This document shows positions 43,287-50,243 of a stretch of 64,000 bases of DNA, one piece after another. A program made the position numbers and the translations under genes. The notes under the pieces were generated by a model. The model had not been told where the DNA came from, did not search any database, and saw nothing but the letters and a program-made list of their open reading frames with translations. The first letter of the stretch is position 1. Each line of letters begins with the position of its first letter. Where the stretch lies: NCBI GenBank assembly GCA_028689585.1, contig JAQVCW010000006.1:82089-146088 (forward strand), written 5' to 3'. This DNA is from Lachnospiraceae bacterium (GTDB lineage: Bacteria > Bacillota > Clostridia > Lachnospirales > Lachnospiraceae).

Positions 43287-43311
43287 CGGAGGTAAAAAAC
43301 CTCCGCTTTTG
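43287..43311 (+). terminator. Hairpin after permease genes
   Basis: CGGAGGT (43287-43293) and ACCTCCG (43299-43305) around AAAAA, followed by CTTTTGG. The T run is short, so strength is uncertain. The rest of the gap 43230-43564 is taken up by repeat family A. Confidence 0.55.
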
Positions 43312-43317
43312 GAGAAA

Positions 43318-43548
43318 AAGATGGTAAAATTACAGGGGGTGGAGCAAAGCACATGCAGAAAACGCAGAAACCGCGTTTGTGCTTTGCGAGGGTAATTGCC
43401 TGAAAATATGGCAATTACAGGTATTGAGCAAAGCACATGCAGAAAACGCAGAAACCGCGTTTGCGCTTTGCGAGGGTAATTGCCTGAAAAGATGGCAATT
43501 ACAGGTATTGAGCAAAGCACATGCAGAAAACGCAGAAAACCAGTAAAA
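43318..43548. repeat. Repeat family A, nearly three direct units of 84 bases
   Basis: Units begin with GAGCAAAGCACATGCAG at 43342, 43426 and 43510 (last one cut short), and the end of a further unit precedes the first. Each contains GCAGAAACCGCGTTTGC and GGTAATTGCC...GGCAATTAC hairpins. The first two units differ at a few bases only. They fill the intergenic space before the response-regulator gene. There are no unique spacers, so this is not a CRISPR array. Confidence 0.9.
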
Positions 43549-43564
43549 TTTTGTGGAGGCAATT

Positions 43565-44362
43565 ATGTACAAAGTAGTCATTATTGATGATGAGCCAGTA
43601 ATTGTGGAGGGACTGAGCCGGACTGTGCACTGGGATAAATGGGAATGCCAGGTGGTGGGGACCGCATACAGCGGAGATGAAGGCATAGACTTGATCCGTC
43701 AGAAAAAGCCGGATATCATCATAACGGACATCAGTATGCCTGGAAAAAGCGGCTTGGTCATGATTGCCGGCATTCGATCTGAATTTCCGGATACGCGTGT
43801 TACGATCCTCACGGGATACCGTGATTTCGATTATGCCAGAGAGGCAATCCGTCTGGGAGTGGATCGTTTTCTGCTAAAGCCCTCCCGGATGGACGAACTG
43901 GAGGGGGCGGTCGAATGCATGACCCAGCACTTAAAGAAGCAGGGAATATGGCCGGAAAAAACTTCAGAAGCTTCACAGGAAGACGAAAGAGCGGAAGCAT
44001 CCAAAAATGATCCGGCGGAGGATGTTCTCTATAATAATGCTGCCAGCAGTTTTATCGTTAAAAATGCGGTGACTTATATCAAAGAACATTATCAGGAAAA
44101 ACTGCGTTTGAATGATGTGGCAGATCAGATTTATGTAAGCCAGTGGCATTTGAGCAAATTATTGAACCGCCATACCGGCAAAAACTTTTCTGAGATCTTA
44201 AACGGAATCCGTATCGAGAAGGCCAAAGAACTTCTCCATGATCCATCCAGAAGGATCGGAGATGTGGCAGAGGCAGTAGGCTTTCAGGATTTGGCTCATT
44301 TTTCCAGAGTATTTAAAAATCATGAGGGAATATCAGCAAATGAATATAGAAATACTCTGTGA
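43565..44362 (+). CDS. YesN-type response regulator, AraC family DNA-binding domain
   Basis: A 265-residue cytoplasmic regulator. The receiver domain shows VVIIDDEPVIVEGL, the phosphoacceptor Asp in DIIITDISMPGKSG, Thr in VTILTGYRDF and Lys in RFLLKPSRMDEL. The C-terminal double helix-turn-helix reads LNDVADQIYVSQWHLSKLLNRHTGKNF and IGDVAEAVGFQDLAHFSRVFKNHEG. The ATG at 43565 follows GGAGG. Partner of the YesM-type kinase at 37872; together they probably induce the sugar transporter between them. Confidence 0.92.
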   Translation: MYKVVIIDDEPVIVEGLSRTVHWDKWECQVVGTAYSGDEGIDLIRQKKPDIIITDISMPGKSGLVMIAGIRSEFPDTRVTILTGYRDFDYAREAIRLGVDRFLLKPSRMDELEGAVECMTQHLKKQGIWPEKTSEASQEDERAEASKNDPAEDVLYNNAASSFIVKNAVTYIKEHYQEKLRLNDVADQIYVSQWHLSKLLNRHTGKNFSEILNGIRIEKAKELLHDPSRRIGDVAEAVGFQDLAHFSRVFKNHEGISANEYRNTL

Positions 44363-44384
44363 GGATTTTGGCAGGGGAAATCAA

Positions 44385-44427
44385 TGATGCAGGGCCTGGA
44401 AGTAAAAATTCCGTGCCCTGTATTTTT
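44385..44427 (+). terminator. Rho-independent terminator after response regulator
   Basis: ATGCAGGGC..GGAA and TTCC..GCCCTGTAT pair around GTAAAAA and end in TTTTTG. Confidence 0.85.
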
Positions 44428-44495
44428 GTGTCACACGGAAGCTGTTTTTCAAATCTTCCGGGAATCAGTTACAGTTAAATTGTAAAAGTTAAAAT

Positions 44496-44529
44496 ATCAT
44501 ATTAACAATTACAAATAATATGATACAAT
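44496..44529 (+). promoter_or_regulatory. AT-rich dyad overlapping a possible promoter
   Basis: ATCATATTA (44496-44504) and TAATATGAT (44516-44524) are a perfect inverted repeat. They overlap TTAACA (44502-44507), 16 bases, TACAAT (44524-44529). A regulator could block this promoter. The gap 44363-44828 otherwise holds the upstream terminator, a GCGCGCA/TGTGCGCGT hairpin near 44637-44685 and the promoter at 44743. Confidence 0.45.
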
Positions 44530-44742
44530 AATAAACATCAAGAAAATATCTGCATATTATCTGGCTGTTTCAGCCGATTATTCACCGGTAAAAAATAAGC
44601 TGCAAGAAGGATAGGAAAGAGCATTAAAAGAACGAGCGCGCATCATGCTTTGCAGGATAGAACCTCTGTGCGCGTGAAACATTAGAGTACAGCAAAAATC
44701 ATGCATCAGTGAAGAAGAAAAGCGAAAATGCAAAGAAAAAAG

Positions 44743-44771
44743 TTGCAATTTCGAATGAGATTTTCTATAAT
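44743..44771 (+). promoter_or_regulatory. Sigma-A promoter of the Rpn-family gene
   Basis: TTGCAA (44743-44748), 17-base spacer, TATAAT (44766-44771). The start of transcription would be near 44778, about 50 bases before the ATG. Confidence 0.7.
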
Positions 44772-44789
44772 ACAGATAGAAAGCATCTT

Positions 44790-44821
44790 CCCCTTTTCTT
44801 TTTTCACTGTAGAGAAAGGGG
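44790..44821 (+). promoter_or_regulatory. Hairpin sequestering the Rpn ribosome-binding site
   Basis: CCCCTTT (44790-44796) pairs with AAAGGGG (44815-44821), and the following TCT with AGA allowing one bulge. The right arm is the Shine-Dalgarno sequence (GGGGAG, 44818-44823) of the gene at 44829, so translation would be limited until the hairpin opens. Confidence 0.55.
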
Positions 44822-44828
44822 AGTGACC

Positions 44829-45815
44829 ATGGGGAAAGCAGATGTGACAGCGAACGCTTATCTGGAGAACCCGGAGCGTTTTGCAGATGTGGTGAATCAC
44901 GGTCTGTTTGCAGGGCGGCCGATTGTTAAACCGGATAAACTGGAGGAGGCGGACAGTAACAGTAAAGTATATGGCGAAATTTCAAAATATCGGGACGTGG
45001 TAAAAAAGATTTACGATAAAAAACTGGTTATCTGCATCATAGGTATTGAGAACCAGGAAAATATTCATTATGCCATGCCGCTGAAGACGATGAGATATGA
45101 TCTGAATTCATATGAGCATCAGAAGCAGGAGATCAGCAGACAGCATGAGGAAGCACAGGATTTGAACGGAGATGAATGGCTCAGCCGCTTCGGCAGGGAG
45201 GATAAACTGCTGCCAATGCTCACACTGGTAATTTATTATGGCTGTAAGAAGTGGGATGGTCCGCTGACACTTCATGGCATGCTGAAGGTACCGGAAAAAT
45301 TAAAACCATTCCAGTCACTGATGGGCGATTACCGGGTGAATCTGTTGACGGTGTATGAGATCCGGGATCTGGACAGCTATAGTGATGATCTGAAGATTGT
45401 ATTCGGGTTTGTAAAATATCAAAAGGATAAAGAAAAGCTGAAAGAATATGTGGAGCAGAACAAACCATTGTTTCAGGCTGTGTCAGGAGAAAATTGCCTG
45501 GCAATTCAGAAACTGACCAGGATAAGAGAAATAGAGAAGTATATAAAAAATGGAAAGGAAGAGGTAGTTGATATGAGTAATGCATTGCAGGACATACGAG
45601 AAGAGGGTAAAGCAGAGGGTAAAGCAGAGGGTAAAGCAGAAGCGATACTGGAACTGTTAGAAGATTACGGGGAAGTTCCTGCCGAAACAGAAAAGAGAAT
45701 CCGCATTCAGGAAAAACCGAATATTCTAAGTGGGTGGCTTAAGCTTGCTGCAAAGGTAAATTCGGTGGAAGAGTTTGAGGCATGTTTTTTAACCCTGAGA
45801 GATATTTCGCGGTGA
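44829..45815 (+). CDS. Rpn family recombination-promoting nuclease/putative transposase
   Basis: A 328-residue protein of the PD-(D/E)XK nuclease family known from RpnA-E of E. coli, which raise RecA-independent recombination. Visible: FADVVNHGLFAGRPIVKPDKL at the N-terminus, the core LVICIIGIENQENIHYAMPLKTMRYD (acid and ExQ-type residues), LPMLTLVIYYGCKKWDGPLTLH, and a C-terminal part with tandem EGKAEGKAEGKAE, a very common feature of these genes and prone to slippage. The ATG at 44829 has GGGGAG five bases upstream. It is preceded by its own promoter and stands alone. Related sequences on both sides (see findings) suggest it may belong to a mobile unit. Confidence 0.82.
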   Translation: MGKADVTANAYLENPERFADVVNHGLFAGRPIVKPDKLEEADSNSKVYGEISKYRDVVKKIYDKKLVICIIGIENQENIHYAMPLKTMRYDLNSYEHQKQEISRQHEEAQDLNGDEWLSRFGREDKLLPMLTLVIYYGCKKWDGPLTLHGMLKVPEKLKPFQSLMGDYRVNLLTVYEIRDLDSYSDDLKIVFGFVKYQKDKEKLKEYVEQNKPLFQAVSGENCLAIQKLTRIREIEKYIKNGKEEVVDMSNALQDIREEGKAEGKAEGKAEAILELLEDYGEVPAETEKRIRIQEKPNILSGWLKLAAKVNSVEEFEACFLTLRDISR

Positions 45816-45978
45816 AATAGATTATAAGCACATGATATATTTCCCGCATTACAAAGCGAAAAAGTACAAGTCCAAAGGGGCTGTCATATGAAAGCGGAGG
45901 TGTGGAGCACGGCCGGTATGAGTATGATTTCGGAGTGTCAGATCAACACAGAATCTAAATGAAAAATAACTGCAAAAA

Positions 45979-46028
45979 TAAAACAGAGGGAAAATTGCGT
46001 CGTTCAGATGATTTCCCTTCTGTTTTTT
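45979..46028 (+). terminator. Rho-independent terminator downstream of Rpn gene
   Basis: AAAACAGAGGGAAA and TTTCCCTTCTG form the stem, followed by TTTTTTT. It lies about 165 bases after the Rpn stop. The intervening stretch 45816-45978 shows no convincing gene; a 24-codon open frame at 45889 has no family features. Confidence 0.75.
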
Positions 46029-46160
46029 TGTGTTTCCTTTGATATAAGAGGTAAGCCCCCGACAGGATTACAGAGGCGCGCAGAGTATGTCATGCTTCGC
46101 AGTAAGAACGCAGAGGTGTTGAAAGCTGCAGATCATGTGCCATTTTCCCGTTTACCTGGG

Positions 46161-46209
46161 GAAGCCGCCCGGAAGCTGTGCGTCAAGTAAAAGGCTGAAC
46201 TGTAATTAC
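46161..46209. repeat. Repeat family B, half element
   Basis: GAAGCCGCCCGGAAGCTGTG followed by CGTCAAGTAAAAGGCTGAACTGTAATTAC matches the right half of the element at 18057-18138. The left half is missing. Confidence 0.7.
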
Positions 46210-46235
46210 AGGATAAAAAATTTTGATTATATATC

Positions 46236-46272
46236 TTGACTTTATATATTATACAATATATAATATATAAAA
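46236..46272 (+). promoter_or_regulatory. Promoter and putative PadR operator
   Basis: TTGACT (46236-46241), exactly 17 bases, TATAAT (46259-46264). The spacer and -10 are made of alternating ATAT blocks (TATATATTATACAATATATA, continuing TATATA) with dyad symmetry, the sort of site PadR proteins bind. Autoregulation of the operon by its first gene is likely. Confidence 0.75.
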
Positions 46273-46310
46273 ATAAAGCATATATAATAATGAATAAAAG
46301 AGGTGACAGA

Positions 46311-46631
46311 ATGGGATTTCCAATGAATGTGCAGATTTTTGATCTGCTGGTTCTGGCAGTGCTGGCCAGGGAGGATGCCTATGGGTATCAGATCAGCCAA
46401 AGGATTAAGGCAGCTTCCAATACAAAGGATTCTACACTGTATCCGGTGCTGCGCAGACTGCAGGAGGCAAATTGTCTGGAGACCTATGACCAGCAGTTCC
46501 AGGGAAGGAACCGACGGTATTACAGCATTACGCCAGAGGGACGGCGACGGTATGAAGAGGCCCGAAGAGAATGGGCAGAATATACAGAGGCGATCAACCA
46601 GATTGTGAATGGAGGAGTGGACGGTGAGTAA
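46311..46631 (+). CDS. PadR family transcriptional regulator
   Basis: A 106-residue winged-helix repressor. Features: FDLLVLAVLAREDAYGYQIS, the recognition part STLYPVLRRLQEANCLETYD and the wing RRYYSITPEGRRRYEEARREW. The start at 46311 is behind AGAGGTGACAG; the frame upstream is AT-rich promoter sequence. It overlaps the DUF1700 gene by eight bases. PadR-DUF1700-DUF4097 is a recurrent operon in Bacillota, thought to respond to envelope stress or antimicrobials; the ligand is unknown. Confidence 0.92.
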   Translation: MGFPMNVQIFDLLVLAVLAREDAYGYQISQRIKAASNTKDSTLYPVLRRLQEANCLETYDQQFQGRNRRYYSITPEGRRRYEEARREWAEYTEAINQIVNGGVDGE

Positions 46632-47247
46632 ATCAGAGTATATGGAATGTCTGGGGAAAAGGCTGAGACATTTGCCGCGGGAGGATTATGAAAAGGCAAT
46701 GGAGTATTTTCAGGAATATTTCCAAGACGCCGGGACGGAGAATGAACAGCAGGCCATTGATGATCTGGGCGATCCTGAGACAGCGGCACAACAGATCATT
46801 CGGAATATGGCAGTGAAGAATGCAGAGGAAGGAAACCGGAGTGTGAAGCGAAGTATTTCCGCAGTCTGGATTGGCATACTGGCTGTTTTTGCTGCACCAT
46901 TTGCCATACCAGTGGTTCTGGGACTGGGGGCAGCAGCACTTGGATTGGCCTTGGCAGCGGCGGGCGTGATGCTGGCGGCAGTGTTGACGGTGGCAGCAGT
47001 TGTGCTGGCGGCGGTGCTGGGGCTGGTGGGCGGAGTGCTGATGCTCTTTACCACACCGGCAAATGGCATTGCTACCCTGGGTATCAGTCTGATTCTGGCC
47101 GGACTTGGGGTATTGGCCGTGCTTGGATGCGGCGCAGTATGCAGATGGATCATCAATGGCATGATCCGTCTGTTCGGCAGATTTGCGGGAAGAGGTGCAG
47201 TGTGTAAAAGGCGAACTGATGTTGAAGAAAATGGAGGAAAAGAATGA
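46624..47247 (+). CDS. DUF1700 family membrane protein
   Basis: A 207-residue protein. The N-terminal cytoplasmic domain has the family pattern SKSEYMECLGKRLRHLPREDYEKAMEYFQEYF...DDLGDPETAAQQI; it is followed by Ala/Val/Leu-rich membrane helices (IGILAVFAAPFAIPVVLGLGAA through LILAGLGVLAVLGCGAVC). I chose the GTG at 46624 (GTGAGTAA overlap with padR, GGAGGAG six bases upstream); an ATG at 46609 is possible. The function is unknown; it probably works with the DUF4097 protein encoded next, with which it overlaps by four bases. Confidence 0.85.
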   Translation: MSKSEYMECLGKRLRHLPREDYEKAMEYFQEYFQDAGTENEQQAIDDLGDPETAAQQIIRNMAVKNAEEGNRSVKRSISAVWIGILAVFAAPFAIPVVLGLGAAALGLALAAAGVMLAAVLTVAAVVLAAVLGLVGGVLMLFTTPANGIATLGISLILAGLGVLAVLGCGAVCRWIINGMIRLFGRFAGRGAVCKRRTDVEENGGKE

Positions 47248-48314
47248 AAAATTACAAAAAATGGCTGAGCGGGGCAGGAATTGTCATTGCAGCAGGGCTG
47301 GTTCTGACGGCAACAGGATATGCTATGGGAGGACGGGCAGGATTTTACCTGAATGCGTCCGGATTTCATGCCGTTGGAGCAAAACAGGGCAGTGATGAGG
47401 TAAAGGTATTGGAAAAGACCAGACTGGATGAATTTACCGGAGTGGACCTGTCTGTATCCTATGCGGATGTGGAAATCCTGCCTGCAGATGGTTATTATCT
47501 GGAGTACCGCCTGCAGAAGGATAAGACAGATCCGGAGTATCAGGTGAATGATAAAACGTTGATTTTCCGTCAGAAAACAGAAAAGATGGATGTGATGTGG
47601 AATTTCGATGTGAGCTTTTTTCAGTTCCTGTCAGAAGAGGATACAGACGGGTATTATGTAAAATTGTATGTGCCGGAAGATGCACTGCTTGACAGCGTGA
47701 AGCTGGTGTGTGACAGTGGGAATGTAACGAGCAAAACAATTTCCATACAAAATCTGGATGCAGACCTGAACTATGGAAATCTGACGCTAGGGGATATGGA
47801 AGGGGACAGTCTGAAAGCGGAGCTGGACAGCGGAGATTTCACTTTTGGAAATGTGACAGCAGTTCAGTCTGAACTGACTCTTTCCTATGGAAATGTAAAG
47901 GGAGAAGCGTTAAAAACGGATATTCTGGATGCGGAGCTGGATTCCGGTGATTTTTCCGTGAAACAGGTTTCCGGAAAGGACCTTAAAATGCAATGTGATT
48001 ATGGCAATGTGAACATAGAAAAAATATCCGGGGAAAAACAGAAGTTTTGTCTGGACTCAGGAGATATTTCGATTGGCGAGGCGGATGTGACGGTTCTGAA
48101 TGCAGAGAGCTCCTATGGAAATATAACAATAGGGCTGGGGGAGAAGGCGGAGGATTATAGCTATGATCTGAAGGTGGATTATGGGAAAATTCAGATGCCG
48201 GACAGCCTGGGGGCTTTTGAAGATATAGAAGAAAAGTACCATACCAGTACAGAAAGCGGAAAGCTGATTCAGGCTTACTGTGATTCCGGAGATATTACGA
48301 TACAGGGGAAGTGA
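47244..48314 (+). CDS. DUF4097 family beta-strand repeat protein
   Basis: A 356-residue protein with an N-terminal membrane anchor or signal (LSGAGIVIAAGLVLTATGYAMG) and a long right-handed beta-helix-like domain built from about eight repeats of the form LDSGD(I/F)-x-(V/I)...YGN(V/L), for example AELDSGDFTFGNV, LSYGNVKGEAL and CLDSGDISIGEADV. It would be exposed on the outer face of the membrane. Last gene of the PadR-controlled operon. Role unknown; the family is often described as an adhesin-like or envelope-stress protein. Confidence 0.85.
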   Translation: MKNYKKWLSGAGIVIAAGLVLTATGYAMGGRAGFYLNASGFHAVGAKQGSDEVKVLEKTRLDEFTGVDLSVSYADVEILPADGYYLEYRLQKDKTDPEYQVNDKTLIFRQKTEKMDVMWNFDVSFFQFLSEEDTDGYYVKLYVPEDALLDSVKLVCDSGNVTSKTISIQNLDADLNYGNLTLGDMEGDSLKAELDSGDFTFGNVTAVQSELTLSYGNVKGEALKTDILDAELDSGDFSVKQVSGKDLKMQCDYGNVNIEKISGEKQKFCLDSGDISIGEADVTVLNAESSYGNITIGLGEKAEDYSYDLKVDYGKIQMPDSLGAFEDIEEKYHTSTESGKLIQAYCDSGDITIQGK

Positions 48315-48342
48315 AGCTTAGATACAGAGGCATTCTTAAATG

Positions 48343-48385
48343 AAAAAAGTCAGAGGACGTAGTGTTCAGTTCTCTGACTTTTTAT
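48343..48385 (+). terminator. Rho-independent terminator after DUF4097 gene
   Basis: AAAAAAGTCAGAG and CTCTGACTTTTT pair around a 16-base loop. Confidence 0.88.
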
Positions 48386-48412
48386 GTGTTTTTCTGTATT
48401 AACAAAAAGAAG

Positions 48413-48448
48413 ACTAAATAATATTTATTTTGGCTAAAAAATATTGTT
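48413..48448. promoter_or_regulatory. Two operator-like sites before the NCS1 permease
   Basis: CTAAATAATATTTAT (48413-48427) and CTAAAAAATATTGTT (48434-48448) resemble the identical 15-base sites CTAAAAAATATTTAG that flank the ygeX promoter (54067 and 54128). The second site touches the -35 box. Confidence 0.55.
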
Positions 48449-48475
48449 GACTTTATAGGAGGTTCCATATATACT
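48447..48475 (+). promoter_or_regulatory. Sigma-A promoter of the NCS1 permease gene
   Basis: TTGACT (48447-48452), 17-base spacer, TATACT (48470-48475). The start of transcription would be near 48482, about 80 bases before the ATG. Confidence 0.75.
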
Positions 48476-48562
48476 AGGATTATAAATAAAAAAGTGCATA
48501 ATATAAAAAATAAATTATACATTATGCACAAAAACAAGGGCAAAAAAATGGGAGGTTTTACT

Positions 48563-49888
48563 ATGAGCAAACAGAATGAGGAAGTGACGAATGAAATTCA
48601 GGTTGACAGCGAATATTCCCGCTGTGCAGTGCCGAAGGATCAGAGAAAATCCTACTGGAGCCTGACCATCGTGTGGACGGGATTTGTATTTGCCATTATC
48701 AGTATGATGGCGGGCGGAGGACTGGCTGTGGGCTTCAGCTTTAAGCAGATCCTCATTGCAGCTGTTATAGGTAATGTGTTTTTGTGTATCATTGCCGTGG
48801 CGGTCAGCATTGTAGCCTGTCGGACCGGACTGACCTTTGCCCTGCTGACACGCTACAGCTTTGGAAGCTCGGGATCCAAGGTTGCATCTTTATTTGTGCC
48901 GATTGTAAACATAGGCTGGTATACGATCCAGTCCGCCACCTTTGGACATTTTATCGCACAGATTTTTAATTTCGGAGATGTGGGAGAGGCAATCTGCATG
49001 ATTATCAGTGCGGCGGCGATGGGTATTTTTGCTTTTTATGGTATCAAGGCAATCACGATTTTAGGTTATGTGGCGATACCGGCGATCATCTTTTTATCGG
49101 TTGCCACCTCCATCCGTTCTCTCGGAGTGGTGGGCGGAGTTCAGGCGCTGCTGGATTATAGGCCAAGTGCCCCGATTACCTTTGCAGCGGGAGTCACCAT
49201 TGTAATCGGAGCCTGGATTTTATCCACCGCCACCTGTATCGCGGATATCATGCGCTATGCGAAATCCACGAAATCAGCTATCGGAGCGGCATTGACCGGG
49301 CTGCTGGGAGGAAACATCCTGATGATCGTCAGCGGCGCCATTGCTACGATTTCCGTGAATGACTCAGACTTAACCAGCGTGCTGCTGAAATTTGGACTGG
49401 TAATTCCATCCCTGATTTTGATGACCACCAACATCTTTACCACCAATGCATCCAACTTATATTCGACTTCACTGAATCTGTCCAACTCCTTCAAAATGGA
49501 CCGGACTAAAATGATGCTGATTTTAATTGGGGTATCCTCGCTGGCTACACTGACCAGACCTTATCAGATGGATTTCTTTATCGGATTTTTAAATACTCTG
49601 GGGAACATCGTTCCGCCTCTGGCCGGTATTATCCTGGCGGATTACTTTATCGTACATAAGGGAAAATACAGTGCCTATGAGAATACAAAGTTTGTGAAAT
49701 GGAATCCGATCCCATGGATTACCTGGGGAATTTCTGTGGCAATCGTATATGCATTTATTTACGTACTTCCGTTTGGAATGCCGTCGATCAACGGAATCAT
49801 AGCGGGTATGGCTATTTATTCCGTGCTGATGCTGGCTTCTGCGAAAGAGGTTGTGACGGAGCGCTGGGAAGCGGAGGGCGATGCTTAG
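48563..49888 (+). CDS. NCS1 family nucleobase permease (cytosine/purine permease-like)
   Basis: A 441-residue, 12-helix permease of the nucleobase:cation symporter-1 family. Signatures: YSRCAVPKDQRKSYWSLTIVWTG at the start, MMAGGGLAVGFSFKQILIAA, RTGLTFALLTRYSFGSSGSK, NIGWYTIQSATFG, the segment TATCIADIMRYAKSTKSA and TTNASNLYSTSLNLSN. CodB is the nearest well-known relative. The ATG at 48563 has GGGAGG seven bases upstream; upstream in-frame codons are AT-rich promoter DNA. Its place before ssnA/ygfK/ygeX and shared operator-like motifs suggest uptake of a purine or related base for that pathway. Confidence 0.87.
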   Translation: MSKQNEEVTNEIQVDSEYSRCAVPKDQRKSYWSLTIVWTGFVFAIISMMAGGGLAVGFSFKQILIAAVIGNVFLCIIAVAVSIVACRTGLTFALLTRYSFGSSGSKVASLFVPIVNIGWYTIQSATFGHFIAQIFNFGDVGEAICMIISAAAMGIFAFYGIKAITILGYVAIPAIIFLSVATSIRSLGVVGGVQALLDYRPSAPITFAAGVTIVIGAWILSTATCIADIMRYAKSTKSAIGAALTGLLGGNILMIVSGAIATISVNDSDLTSVLLKFGLVIPSLILMTTNIFTTNASNLYSTSLNLSNSFKMDRTKMMLILIGVSSLATLTRPYQMDFFIGFLNTLGNIVPPLAGIILADYFIVHKGKYSAYENTKFVKWNPIPWITWGISVAIVYAFIYVLPFGMPSINGIIAGMAIYSVLMLASAKEVVTERWEAEGDA

Positions 49889-49992
49889 GCTGAAAGCAGG
49901 CAAGGATTACATTAATGGGATGAATCAAACTCAGAAAAAACAAAAATCGAATTGATCAAAAACTAAGGGCAGAAAACCCGGGAGGCATGGAG

Positions 49993-50175
49993 ATGGAGAA
50001 GGACACGAAACAGAGAAAGTATAAAATAGCAGCAGCAGTCGGAACTGTTATTATGGGAATTGGAGCTTTTATGGGATGCTTGAGCACGGACGCAGTGATA
50101 GCCAATACAGGAAATGGACTGCTGCTGGTGAGCATTGCCATTATGGTCTACGGATATTCAAAATGGCAGCCGTGA
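49993..50175 (+). CDS. Small two-helix membrane protein of unknown function
   Basis: A 60-residue protein with a charged start (MEKDTKQRKYK), two predicted helices (IAAAVGTVIMGIGAFMGCL; NGLLLVSIAIMVYGYS) joined by a short polar turn, and WQP at the end. GGGAGG lies seven bases before the ATG at 49993, whereas the ATG at 49987 is too close. It follows the permease by about 100 bases and could be a small accessory subunit of it, but nothing in the sequence proves this. Confidence 0.6.
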   Translation: MEKDTKQRKYKIAAAVGTVIMGIGAFMGCLSTDAVIANTGNGLLLVSIAIMVYGYSKWQP

Positions 50176-50190
50176 TATGTTAGAAACTGT

Positions 50191-50236
50191 GAGGCGGATG
50201 CACTGAGGGCCCGCAGCCCATCAGTGTATCCGCCTC
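50191..50236. terminator. Long hairpin between convergent genes
   Basis: GAGGCGGATGCACTGA (50191-50206) pairs with TCAGTGTATCCGCCTC (50221-50236) with one mismatch around a 14-base loop. It lies exactly between the small membrane protein gene and the minus-strand regulator. Neither side has a T run, so it may stop transcripts weakly or shield 3' ends. Confidence 0.6.
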
Positions 50237-50243
50237 CAGATAT

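Noticed and set aside
43342..43548. Possible CRISPR array
   Set aside because: The 84-base units are directly adjacent and nearly identical throughout, with no variable spacers and no cas genes nearby.
45889..45963. 24-codon open frame after the Rpn gene
   Set aside because: GC-rich fragment without family features; no support beyond an ATG.
50191..50236. Small RNA gene or attachment site at the long hairpin between convergent genes
   Set aside because: A 16-base stem between convergent gene ends is more simply a transcription end structure; no promoter or direct repeats support other readings.
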